Shown: piece by piece, positions 54,335 through 62,757 of the stretch
Position numbering within the stretch: the first letter of the stretch is position 1
How the letters are laid out: each line of letters starts with the position of its first letter
Source of the DNA: CAXXOK01 sp963675655
GTDB lineage: Bacteria > Bacillota > Clostridia > Christensenellales > Aristaeellaceae
Length of the DNA: 64,000 nt
Direction: 5' to 3'
NCBI GenBank assembly: GCA_963675655.1
Contig: OY776489.1
Location: 1,736,001-1,800,000 of the forward strand
Notes under the pieces: generated by a model
Database searches by the model: none
Told to the model about the DNA's origin: nothing
What the model saw: the letters and a program-made list of their open reading frames with translations, nothing else
Made by a program: the position numbers and the translations under genes

Positions 54335-55300
54335 ATGCAAACGCCTGAGGTTTTGGTACTCAACAATATCGGCGGGGGCATCGGCGTTTTGGTAGAACGG
54401 CTGCCGCTGGTCAATGAAACCGTAATGATGAAAGCCATGGAGCCGCCGGGCGAGGACATCGCCAAAGGCGGCAATGTGGCGGTTGCGCTGGCGCGCCTTG
54501 GCGTGCATACGGCGATTATCGGCAAGATCGGCAAGGATACGGCCGGTGACCGCGATTGGAACTGGATGAACAACGCGGGCGTGGATTTAAGCGTACTGAT
54601 TCGCAGCGACGAGGTGCAAACCGGGCAGGGGCTGGGGATTGTTGCGGACAACGGCGATGTAATGAACATTACGGGTCTAAGCAGCAGCCGCGCCCTGACG
54701 GTAGAAGAGGTAGAAAGCGCTTTAACCCGCTACCGGGACGCGAAATACTTTATTACCGGGTTTGAGGTTCGTCCGTCGCTGGTGCTGCCCGCGACGCAGC
54801 GCGCCAAAGAACTGGGTATGATTACGGCGCTTAACCCAAGCCCTGTGCCTTCCGCCGGGCTGGAAGCCGTGCCGTATGTGGATTATTTATTCGTCAACGA
54901 AGTGGAAGCCCAACAGCTGCTGGACCGTGAAGTGGTAGAGGCTTTCGACCCGCGTGAAGTGTGCGAATCACTGCTGAAGCGCTATCAATGCCGCTGTGTG
55001 GTGCTGACCATTGGGCACCGGGGCAGCGCATACCTGACGCGGGATGGCGAATATAACCAAATCGCACCGATTCCGGTGACGTCGGTAGACAGCGCGGGCG
55101 CGGGAGACGGCTTTATGGCGGCGGTCATCGCGCGGTTGTCCAAGGGGGACGGACTGACCCAGGCCTGCCAATATGCCAGCGCCTTTGCGGCGTTTTCCGT
55201 AACGAAAAAGGATTGCTTGCCGGGATATTCCACGGCGGAGCAGCTGAAAGCATTTCTAGATTCCATGCCCGGTAAGGTGCCTTTCGAAATTTGCTTTTAG
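54335..55300 (+). CDS. PfkB-family sugar kinase
   Basis: A 321-residue ribokinase-like enzyme. AKGGNVAVALARLG near residue 45 is the first PfkB signature and VDSAGAGDGFMAAVIA near residue 252 is the second, holding the catalytic Asp in the GAGD motif. Substrate could be a fructosamine, a ketose or a phosphosugar. It is the last gene of the sugar operon, which ends in a strong hairpin 30 bases later. Confidence 0.9.
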   Translation: MQTPEVLVLNNIGGGIGVLVERLPLVNETVMMKAMEPPGEDIAKGGNVAVALARLGVHTAIIGKIGKDTAGDRDWNWMNNAGVDLSVLIRSDEVQTGQGLGIVADNGDVMNITGLSSSRALTVEEVESALTRYRDAKYFITGFEVRPSLVLPATQRAKELGMITALNPSPVPSAGLEAVPYVDYLFVNEVEAQQLLDREVVEAFDPREVCESLLKRYQCRCVVLTIGHRGSAYLTRDGEYNQIAPIPVTSVDSAGAGDGFMAAVIARLSKGDGLTQACQYASAFAAFSVTKKDCLPGYSTAEQLKAFLDSMPGKVPFEICF

Positions 55301-55331
55301 CCTTACCCCTCCCTTTTACCCTTTCTTTGCA

Positions 55332-55376
55332 GCAGGCAAGCGAACCGCTTTTTTGCGGTTCGCTTGCCTGCGTTTT
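55332..55376 (+). terminator. Terminator of the sugar operon
   Basis: A perfect 17-bp stem (55332-55348 with 55355-55371) around a T6 loop, followed by GTTTT. Confidence 0.85.
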
Positions 55377-55662
55377 GCCGTGCTTTTATAAATGGCAGAA
55401 ATACCAATGCTGTTTTTACGCAAAATAGATAGAGCAGAGGCAATACATGATTTGCTTGTGTGGAAACGGGTGAATATACAGCCGGTGTCGGCGCAGTGAA
55501 CTGCCGCAGGGGTGTGACAAACCCAAAGTGGGTTGTTTGGATCGGCGGTGTTTGTGCCTTCGCAGCGGCGCATAAGCTACACTATATTTCAAGCAGGGAA
55601 GCCTTTGGTAGGGAAACTGGCTCCCAATAGTATAGTAGCGCCATGCTGGGGAATTAGAAAAC
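55377..55662. other. Non-coding gap between convergent operons
   Basis: No supported gene or known element. Short open frames here have no ribosome site. Confidence 0.4.
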
Positions 55663-55705
55663 ACCCAAAAGCTGCCGATCTGTTATCGACCGGCAGCTTT
55701 TGGGT
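55663..55705 (-). terminator. 15-bp hairpin, probable terminator of the lsrR-lsrK-cupin operon
   Basis: ACCCAAAAGCTGCCG and CGGCAGCTTTTGGGT form a perfect stem with a 13-base loop, followed on the minus strand by GTTTTCTAATT. A second hairpin with a mismatch (55756-55797) lies nearer to the cupin gene. Confidence 0.7.
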
Positions 55706-55812
55706 TTCCTGTCTATTGCACGGAGCCTGCGGCGAAGCGCTGCTGCGGGCATCCACCGCCATCCGCCGCGGAACCTTGCTTCCGCGGCAAATGGCGGCGG
55801 ACAAACCGCTTG

Positions 55813-56163
55813 TTAATACTGGTAGTTTTCTACGTCCACCTTATCGGGATCGGTGTAGGGAGCGAGGGTGGAAATCATCTTTACGATGCCCTTGGAGTTG
55901 TTGACAACATAATGAACTTCGCTGGGCTCGATGTGGATCAGCTGACCCTGCGTAAGGTGGTGCACCACGCCGTCCACGACGATGTCCACTTCCCCTTCGA
56001 GGATATAAAAATTCTCCTCCATAATGTTGTGATAGTGGGCTTTAAAATCCTGCCCTGCCTGAAACTGCACGATGGCGAAATTCATACGCGGTCCCTTCAT
56101 CAGGTATTTCGGGCCGCTGTCGCCAAAACGATATTCCCGGTCGTTCTCATTGATAATAAACAT
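55813..56163 (-). CDS. Single-domain cupin protein in the lsr locus
   Basis: A 116-residue cupin. Motif 1 is FKAHYHNIMEENFYILEGEVDI and motif 2 is GQLIHIEPSEVHYVV, with the His and Glu metal ligands present. It follows lsrK by 19 bases and is probably cotranscribed. In enteric lsr operons LsrG isomerises phospho-AI-2; no LsrG is seen here, so this cupin is a candidate for that or for another step of phospho-AI-2 processing. That role is inference. Confidence 0.85.
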   Translation of the reverse strand: MFIINENDREYRFGDSGPKYLMKGPRMNFAIVQFQAGQDFKAHYHNIMEENFYILEGEVDIVVDGVVHHLTQGQLIHIEPSEVHYVVNNSKGIVKMISTLAPYTDPDKVDVENYQY

Positions 56164-56182
56164 ACGTTTTCTCCTCCAATTT

Positions 56183-57748
56183 TTACAGTCCGGGCGCGAC
56201 CCACATGTAGCGGGTTAAACCCCGGTCGCTTAGTGAAAGCTGGGCCCGATATACTTCGCGCCAGGGCGCGTACATCGCCTCGTACACCTTGTGGTTTTCC
56301 ATGTTGGGCTGGAAGGTCTGCTCCCATTTCACCAACTTACGCGCGGCTTGCGAAATATCGGCATAGATGCCTACGCCGTAACCGGCCAGTATCGCCGCGC
56401 CCAGCGCTGTCGCCTCTTTCACGACCGGTACTTTCACCGGCAGCCCCAATACATCGGCGACAATCTGGCACCATATGTCGCCTTTGCTGGCTCCGCCTGC
56501 GAAGATAATTTCCGCGGGCGCGTTGCCGGTAGCTTCGCGTACCAGCTCCAGATGACCCTTGGTCACCATGGCGGTGTTTTCCATAATGGCGCGATAGAAA
56601 GTATACTTGTTGAAACGCTCCGCGTCAAAATCAAAATTCGTAAAGGTCGGCGCGGCATGTTTCCAGGCGATAAAATTCATAACGTCGCTAAAAGCGCACA
56701 TCATCCCGTACGATCCGGCCGGGATTTTTTCGGCTTCGCGATTCATTAGCGCGTAGGGATCGGTGCCCAGCTCTTTGGCGCGGGCGATCTCCTCTTGGCA
56801 AAAAGCGTCGCGGTACCACCGCATCGCAAGCCCCGGCTTAAAGGCGAGCGCCTCATACTGCCACATGCCGGGCACTGCGTGGCAATTGACACGCACACGG
56901 CACTTGGCGTCGGTCTGCCCGCTGGCGGTGTTAAACTCGTACTGCCAGAAGCTGCCGCCGAAAACAGCAGCCTGACCGGCATCCACTACGCCTACGCCGA
57001 TGCAGCCAAGCTGGGAATCGCCGCCGCCCGCCACAACCGTGGTGCCGGGGGCAAGCCCTGTATCGGCTGCGCCTTTGGCGTTTACGGTTCCGACGATGGC
57101 GCCGCACTCGGCGACCGGCGGAAAAATATCGTCCTTCAGGCCGACCTTGCGCATAATTTCGGTATCCCACGCACGCTTTTGCAAATCGAAAATACCGGTG
57201 GTGCTGCCGTTGCTGGGCTCTACCGCCAGTACGCCGGTCAGCTTATAAATCAGCCAGTCGTTAAACATGCCGATTTTCGCAACCTTTTCATACAGCTGCG
57301 GTAGCTTGTTTTTTACCCAAAGCACGCGGGGCAATGCGCCCAACGCATAGGTCTGGCCGGATACGGCGTAAATTTCTTTTTCCATTTCCGGATTCATGCG
57401 GATCAGCTCGCCGACTTCGTCGGTGCTGCGAGCATCCACGTTGGCACAAGCCCAGATTTCGTTGCCATCGGCATCGTAAAGCACAATCCCTTCACGCATG
57501 CACGTGGTGCTGACCGCCGCAATATCCGCAGGGGCGATGGCGGTTTCGGCCAAAACGCCGCGCACGCATTCGCTGGCCAACGCCCAGTTGCGCGCCCAGT
57601 CAAAATCCATACTGCCGGGGTAACGGGGATCCTCGTTATGCATCCACTCCCGTTGCACGCAGCCCAGTTGTTCGCCTTCGGTGTTAAAAAGCACCGCGCG
57701 CACGCTGCCGGTACCGGCATCGATTGCCATTAAATATTGCTCTGCCAT
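56183..57748 (-). CDS. lsrK: Autoinducer-2 kinase LsrK
   Basis: A 521-residue FGGY-family kinase that phosphorylates imported AI-2. Long similarity to enteric LsrK can be followed by eye: LMAIDAGTGSVRAVLFN at the start, CMREGIVLYDADGNEIWACA, VVAGGGDSQLGCIGVGVV with the catalytic Asp, and the ending GLTRYMWVAPGL. GGAGG lies eight bases before the ATG. The gene follows lsrR after 130 bases containing a direct repeat. Phospho-AI-2 would be the inducer recognised by LsrR. Confidence 0.92.
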   Translation of the reverse strand: MAEQYLMAIDAGTGSVRAVLFNTEGEQLGCVQREWMHNEDPRYPGSMDFDWARNWALASECVRGVLAETAIAPADIAAVSTTCMREGIVLYDADGNEIWACANVDARSTDEVGELIRMNPEMEKEIYAVSGQTYALGALPRVLWVKNKLPQLYEKVAKIGMFNDWLIYKLTGVLAVEPSNGSTTGIFDLQKRAWDTEIMRKVGLKDDIFPPVAECGAIVGTVNAKGAADTGLAPGTTVVAGGGDSQLGCIGVGVVDAGQAAVFGGSFWQYEFNTASGQTDAKCRVRVNCHAVPGMWQYEALAFKPGLAMRWYRDAFCQEEIARAKELGTDPYALMNREAEKIPAGSYGMMCAFSDVMNFIAWKHAAPTFTNFDFDAERFNKYTFYRAIMENTAMVTKGHLELVREATGNAPAEIIFAGGASKGDIWCQIVADVLGLPVKVPVVKEATALGAAILAGYGVGIYADISQAARKLVKWEQTFQPNMENHKVYEAMYAPWREVYRAQLSLSDRGLTRYMWVAPGL

Positions 57749-57783
57749 GGATTTTCCTCCGTTTCGACTGAAGTAGAAAGACA

Positions 57784-57883
57784 CCGGTAGGGTGCGCCTG
57801 GCGCGCCGGGGCTACTGCCCGGAAAAGTACGATTCGGGGTTTCCGGTAACCCGGTAGGGTGCGCCTGGCGCGCCGGGGCTACT
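57784..57883. repeat. Exact 33-bp direct repeat pair between lsrR and lsrK
   Basis: The copies at 57784-57816 and 57851-57883 are identical, starting CCGGTAGGG and ending GGGGCTACT, with GGCGCGCC inside. The second copy covers the lsrR stop codon. Between them an inverted repeat CCGGAAA/TTTCCGG forms a possible hairpin. Confidence 0.85.
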
Positions 57884-58802
57884 CCTCGCTCGCGTTGTCT
57901 AAAAGCTGGCTGGCAGTCTGGTCGTCGGTGATCAGCACGTCCAGATAGCCGCCGCGCAGCACTGCATGGATGGCGTTTACCTTTACGTCGCCTGCGGCGA
58001 CACCGATTACGTTTTGCAACTCTTTGAGCTTGGGCAGCGAAGTGCTGATGAGCCGCGACTCCAGCGGTGTGTCGATCAGTTTACCGTCGCTGTCGATAAA
58101 ATGGCTGAGCAAGTCGCCTACGGCTCCCTGCATTTGCAGGTAGAGGAAATCGTTGCGGTTTAAAATACCGGATTTAAAAATGGTGGCCGTTTCATGCATG
58201 GAGCCGATGCCGACAACCGTAAGCTGAGCCAGTGAAATCATTCGGCTTACTTCGGTTACGCTGGCTTCGTGGCGCATGGCATCCGCCATTTCCTTGCTGC
58301 TAGCCAAAAGCGGCGTGGGGATTAAATGCAGCTTTGCGTTAAATACGTTGCTGCGTGTATCCGGCAGGTAATAGCTTACGCCGCCGGTAAGCGATATACA
58401 GGTAATGGGGCTTTCCGCAATGGTAGCCAGATTGTTCAAAATCCGGCTGGGCGTGTCGCCGTAGCCCATATTAATGAGGCTGTTTTCCGTAAGCCGCTCG
58501 GCAATGTACATGCTGGCAGCTTCCGCAACGACTGTGTTGACTTGATTTTTATCCATTGCGGCAGGCACGATGAATGCGTCCTTTAAATTGAATGTTTCCA
58601 TTAAAGAACGTTCCAGCTTCATCCGTCTTTCGCCGTCCTTGCGCAGCCGGAATTGGATAATGCCTGTCTGGCGGGCTTTTTCCAACAATTTAATAACGCG
58701 CATACGGCTGATGCCCAGCGTGTTGGCAACGTTTTGCTGGGTCATATTTTCAAAATAATAATACCAGGCTATTTTGATCATCAGGGACTCTTCGTAATCC
58801 AT
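57879..58802 (-). CDS. lsrR: LsrR-type transcriptional repressor (SorC/DeoR family)
   Basis: A 307-residue regulator. The N-terminal helix-turn-helix reads KIAWYYYFENMTQQNVANTLGISRMRVIKLLEKARQTGII, very like LsrR, and the C-terminal sugar-phosphate-binding domain includes INMGYGDTPSRIL and VGIGSM. AAGGAG lies six bases before the ATG chosen. It would repress the divergent lsrACDBF operon until phospho-AI-2 binds. A perfect inverted repeat lies in its own leader. Confidence 0.9.
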   Translation of the reverse strand: MDYEESLMIKIAWYYYFENMTQQNVANTLGISRMRVIKLLEKARQTGIIQFRLRKDGERRMKLERSLMETFNLKDAFIVPAAMDKNQVNTVVAEAASMYIAERLTENSLINMGYGDTPSRILNNLATIAESPITCISLTGGVSYYLPDTRSNVFNAKLHLIPTPLLASSKEMADAMRHEASVTEVSRMISLAQLTVVGIGSMHETATIFKSGILNRNDFLYLQMQGAVGDLLSHFIDSDGKLIDTPLESRLISTSLPKLKELQNVIGVAAGDVKVNAIHAVLRGGYLDVLITDDQTASQLLDNASEE

Positions 58803-58827
58803 AGGTACTCCTTCACCGTACAAAACA

Positions 58828-58843
58828 TATGTAACGGTACATA
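58828..58843. promoter_or_regulatory. Candidate LsrR operator
   Basis: TATGTA-ACGG-TACATA is a perfect inverted repeat in the lsrR leader, between the lsrR promoter and start codon. A related half-site GTACATAA occurs near 58963 between the divergent promoters. Confidence 0.5.
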
Positions 58844-58864
58844 ACAAAAGTATCTTGTGCGGAT

Positions 58865-58893
58865 AGTATAACACCTGTTTCGGGGGCTGTCAA
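58865..58893 (-). promoter_or_regulatory. Promoter of lsrR-lsrK
   Basis: On the minus strand TTGACA and TATACT are separated by 17 bases, close to consensus. Confidence 0.85.
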
Positions 58894-59045
58894 TAGTTCT
58901 TCAAAAACCATGCTTTATATGGATAGAAAGCAACCGCGAGACTAAATATAACCAAAATAGTACATAAATAAGAGGTCAAAACGCACTAAAATTCGGGGCA
59001 ATTTTTCGCTTTTGAAAGCCATTTTAAATTTTTTTGTTGTCGATG

Positions 59046-59074
59046 TTGACAAATGTGCTTGGAGAGGGTATGAT
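59046..59074 (+). promoter_or_regulatory. Promoter of lsrACDBF
   Basis: TTGACA and TATGAT are separated by 17 bases, about 60 bases before the lsrA start codon. Confidence 0.85.
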
Positions 59075-59134
59075 ACCAACAGAGATAAAAATCACGGCTG
59101 CCGAACTTTTGTTTAGACCATTGGGGGTTCTGAA

Positions 59135-60661
59135 ATGGATGAAGCGGTACGACTACCCGACGACGCAATGCTGTCTGTACGCGGTATCACCAAGTCCTTC
59201 GGTTCAAATGATGTACTAAAGGGCATTGACTTGGATATTACCAAGGGGTCTGTTGCTGCGCTTATTGGCGGCAACGGCGCGGGTAAAAGCACACTGGTAA
59301 AGATTATCATGGGTATTTATCAACCCGATGACGGCGAAGTATTTTTAGCCGGCAAGGCTACCAAACTTGGCAAGCCTTCCGCCTCACTCGCCGCAGGCAT
59401 CTATCTGGTGCCGCAGGAGCCGATGCTCTTCCCGAATATGACGGTAGAAGAAAACGTGCTCATGGGGTTCATGGAAAAGACCACGGTGCTGCATAAGCGC
59501 CTGACAGCGCTGCTTGCGCATTTGGATTGGAAGATTGATCTCAGCCGCCGCGCTGCGACACTTTCCATTGCCGAGCAGCAGCTGGTGGAACTTCTCCGCG
59601 GCTTGATGCGGGATGCAAAACTGCTGATACTGGATGAGCCGACCAGCTCGCTGACCTTTAATGAGGTAGAAAGCCTCTTTAAGATCGTCCGGGATTTGCA
59701 GGCCAAGGGCATCAGCATTATCTACATTACCCACCGCCTTACGGAGGTTTTCCAGATCGCTGACCAAGTGCTGATTATGCGCGACGGCGTGATTACGCTG
59801 GATGGCCCTGTTGCCAACTTCACGCGTGAAATGCTGGTGGCGGGTTTACTGCCGCCGAACACGGATATACAGCGCGACCATGCGGCTTGCGAAAACATCA
59901 ACTACGACGGTGTTCAGCCCGCGTTGGTGATAGATCACCTGACGGGTTACGGCTTCCGCGATGTAAGCCTGAAGGTTTACCCCGGCGAGATACTCGGGCT
60001 TGCGGGCGTTGTCGGCGCGGGACGAACGGAACTAGCGACCACCATTTTCGGCCGAGACGTAGTAAAAAGCGGCAAGGTGTACATTGAAGGCCGCGACGTT
60101 ACAGGGCTTTCCACCCGGAAGATGCTGGATTCGGGTTTGAACTACGTATCGGAGGATCGCTTCCTCAGTGGTATTTTCCGCATCAGCGATGTGGCGGCCA
60201 ATACCACGGCTGCGAATCTGGACAATATGAGTAAGTTCTTCATCAACTTTAAGGAAGAACGTAAAATTACCGATCATTTTATTGAAGCGTTCCGTACCAA
60301 GGTAACCGGACGCGATCAGCTGATCGGCTCGCTTTCCGGCGGCAACCAGCAGAAAGTGGTTATTGCACGCTCCCTGTCCACTAATCCGAAAGTGCTGATA
60401 CTGGACGAACCGACCCGCGGTATTGACGCGGCGGCACGCGGCGATGTGTACAATATTATTGAAAAGCTGAAAGCCGAGGGACTGGCAATTTTGCTGATCT
60501 CTTCGGATATGGAAGAAATTATGGAACTGAGTGACCGCGCGGTTACCATGTTCTGCGGACACATCAATAAAGAGTTCGCCAAATGCGACATCTGCCAGGA
60601 CAACCTGATGTCGGCCGCGTTTGGCATTACGGAAGGGAGTGCACAAGAAACGCATGCTTAA
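59135..60661 (+). CDS. lsrA: AI-2 import ABC transporter ATPase LsrA
   Basis: A 508-residue double ATPase. The first half has Walker A GGNGAGKST at residues 45-53 and an atypical signature SIAEQQLVELLRGL; the second half has the degenerate loop GVVGAGRTEL, the signature LSGGNQQKVVIARSL and Walker B VLILDEPTRGID. This is the layout of RbsA/LsrA sugar ATPases. It powers the LsrCD channel. The 3' end overlaps lsrC by eight bases. Confidence 0.9.
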   Translation: MDEAVRLPDDAMLSVRGITKSFGSNDVLKGIDLDITKGSVAALIGGNGAGKSTLVKIIMGIYQPDDGEVFLAGKATKLGKPSASLAAGIYLVPQEPMLFPNMTVEENVLMGFMEKTTVLHKRLTALLAHLDWKIDLSRRAATLSIAEQQLVELLRGLMRDAKLLILDEPTSSLTFNEVESLFKIVRDLQAKGISIIYITHRLTEVFQIADQVLIMRDGVITLDGPVANFTREMLVAGLLPPNTDIQRDHAACENINYDGVQPALVIDHLTGYGFRDVSLKVYPGEILGLAGVVGAGRTELATTIFGRDVVKSGKVYIEGRDVTGLSTRKMLDSGLNYVSEDRFLSGIFRISDVAANTTAANLDNMSKFFINFKEERKITDHFIEAFRTKVTGRDQLIGSLSGGNQQKVVIARSLSTNPKVLILDEPTRGIDAAARGDVYNIIEKLKAEGLAILLISSDMEEIMELSDRAVTMFCGHINKEFAKCDICQDNLMSAAFGITEGSAQETHA

Positions 60662-61673
60662 AAAGCTGTTGCATTCCCGGGAAATTACTGCGGTAGCCTT
60701 TATTATCATGATGTTTTTGGGCGTAGGTGCCATTAACCCGGCGTTCCTCTCGCCCGCCAATATCTGGTTGTGCTTCAACAGCAGCGTGGTGTACACGGTT
60801 GTGGCTGTTGGCATCGCACTGGTCATCATCACGGGGGAAATCGACGTTTCGGTCGGCGCTACGCTGGGCATGGCGGCTGCGGTAAGCAGCACCATGATCC
60901 GCGATGGTCAGCCCTGGGCGTTGGCGATTGCCGCGGCGCTGCTGGTGGGCCTTGTAGTCGGCGCTTTTAATGGCTTTGGCGTAACGGTGCTTAAAATTCC
61001 TTCCATTATAATGACGCTGGGCGTCAACGGTATTGTACGTGGAATGATCTACGTGTTTACCGGCGGTAAATGGGTGGAAAACATACCGTTCGATTTTAAA
61101 AGCCTTTCGCAGGGGCGCCTGTTTCACACCATCACGTGGTTTTATCTGGGCACGATCTTGCTGATTGTGGGCGTTCACCTGATTTTGACCCGCACTAAGC
61201 GGGGGCGCTATCTGGCGGCGGTCGGCGATAACGTCGGCGGTTCTACGCTGCTGGGTATCCCGGTGGATATGACCAAGTTTGTTTCCTTTGTCCTGTGCGG
61301 AGTATTGGCCGCGATCGGCGGCGTGCTGTATGTGAGCCGCGTAGGCTTTGTTACCCCCATCGCTGGTAACGGTTATGAGATGAAGGTAATCGCGGCTTGC
61401 GTGCTGGGCGGCATCAGCTTGACGGGCGGCGTGGGCAGCGTGATTGGCGCGGGCGTAGGCGCGGCCATCATGGCTTCGATCAGCCGCATTCTGGTGTTCA
61501 TCGGCTTCTCCTCTGATTATGATGATACGATTACCGGCAGTTTACTGATTATCATCGTCGTGTTTGACGCCCTCATCCGTATGCGTGCGGTAGAAAAAGC
61601 CCGCCGCGAGCGCCTGGCGGCAAAGACCGAACATGCGCCGGTACATGAGAAGGAGGCGACAGTTAGTGAATAA
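60654..61673 (+). CDS. lsrC: AI-2 import permease LsrC
   Basis: A 339-residue permease of the ribose type with about nine helices. The start MLKKLLHSREITA resembles enteric LsrC, supporting the ATG chosen even though the GGAG site is 14 bases away. ITGEIDVSVGATLGMAAA and VIAACVLGGISLTGGVGSVIGA are conserved RbsC-family blocks. It overlaps lsrD by eight bases. Confidence 0.9.
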   Translation: MLKKLLHSREITAVAFIIMMFLGVGAINPAFLSPANIWLCFNSSVVYTVVAVGIALVIITGEIDVSVGATLGMAAAVSSTMIRDGQPWALAIAAALLVGLVVGAFNGFGVTVLKIPSIIMTLGVNGIVRGMIYVFTGGKWVENIPFDFKSLSQGRLFHTITWFYLGTILLIVGVHLILTRTKRGRYLAAVGDNVGGSTLLGIPVDMTKFVSFVLCGVLAAIGGVLYVSRVGFVTPIAGNGYEMKVIAACVLGGISLTGGVGSVIGAGVGAAIMASISRILVFIGFSSDYDDTITGSLLIIIVVFDALIRMRAVEKARRERLAAKTEHAPVHEKEATVSE

Positions 61674-62685
61674 GGTGAAAAAGCTGTTCGTCCGCTGGGA
61701 AACCTTTCTGGTGCTGGTCATTGTGCTGGAATTTGTGGTTTTCGGCTCGGTAAACCCGAAGTTCTTGAACCTGAAACGCCTGTTCAGCGGACTGAACCAG
61801 TTTATCCCGGTTTGCATCATTTCGCTGTTTGTCACGTTTGTTATGATTACCGGCGGCATCGATATTCAGGCCGGTTCTATTGTAGGCCTTACGAGCATCA
61901 CGGTCGGCGTGCTGTGGCACGATGCAGGACTGAACATATTCGTGGCCTGCATTCTGGCGCTGGTGGCCGGTACGCTGTGCGGCGCGCTAAGCGGATTCTT
62001 CGTCGCCTATACCGGCGTGCAGCCGATGGTGGTTACGCTGGGCGGATCGTTCCTTTACTCCGGTATGGCGCTGGCGGTATCCAACATGAGCTCCAACGCC
62101 GCTTATCAGGGCATTAGCGATTTTCCGGCCGCCTTCCGCGCGCTGAGCAAAACGCAGCTGTTTGATGCGGTGCCCATGCAGTTTGTTATTTTCTTCATAC
62201 TGGTGCTGCTAAGCTACGTGCTGCTGCACCGTACCAATTACGGCCGCAAAATTTTCCTGTGCGGCGTAAACGCCAATGCGGCGGAGTTCAGCGGCATCAA
62301 CACCCGGTTGGTGGTGATGAGCACGTACATGTTCTCCGGTTTGAGCGCTTCCATCGCCGGTATTTTGCTTACGGCTTACCTTGGCACCGCCAAGGCGGAT
62401 ATGGGCGCGGAGTATACGCTGCCCATCATCACAGCGGTTGTGCTGGGCGGTACCAGCAATCTTGGCGGCAGCGGCGGCGTTATCGGCTCGGCGCTGGCAG
62501 CACTGGCGGTTGGTCTGCTGCGTATCGGCTTGAGCCTGAGCGGGCTTTCCACACAGTATCTGGATATTCCGGTTGGCATTTTGCTGGTGGTAACGGTGTC
62601 GATCCGTTTTGCGGGCACCAACCCCAAACTGCGCAAAATGTTTAGCCGTAAACGTAAACACACGGTAATTACCCGGGCGGGATGA
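61666..62685 (+). CDS. lsrD: AI-2 import permease LsrD
   Basis: A 339-residue partner permease. ITGGIDIQAGSIVGL and ITAVVLGGTSNLGGSGGVIG are RbsC-family blocks. The start is GTG at 61666 with AGGAGG nine bases upstream, inside the end of lsrC. With LsrC it forms the membrane channel for AI-2. Confidence 0.9.
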   Translation: MNKVKKLFVRWETFLVLVIVLEFVVFGSVNPKFLNLKRLFSGLNQFIPVCIISLFVTFVMITGGIDIQAGSIVGLTSITVGVLWHDAGLNIFVACILALVAGTLCGALSGFFVAYTGVQPMVVTLGGSFLYSGMALAVSNMSSNAAYQGISDFPAAFRALSKTQLFDAVPMQFVIFFILVLLSYVLLHRTNYGRKIFLCGVNANAAEFSGINTRLVVMSTYMFSGLSASIAGILLTAYLGTAKADMGAEYTLPIITAVVLGGTSNLGGSGGVIGSALAALAVGLLRIGLSLSGLSTQYLDIPVGILLVVTVSIRFAGTNPKLRKMFSRKRKHTVITRAG

Positions 62686-62757
62686 ACCGCCATCTAAATT
62701 CGTTCCCTTGCGCGTACGTAGCGCGTAAGAAATAAAATTATTTTGGGAGGGTATCGT

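Noticed and set aside
53456..54508. A 350-codon open frame on the minus strand opposite the NagB-like gene
   Set aside because: Antisense shadow without start signal or recognisable domain.
57784..57883. CRISPR-like repeat
   Set aside because: Only two copies with a single 34-base spacer and no cas genes in the window.
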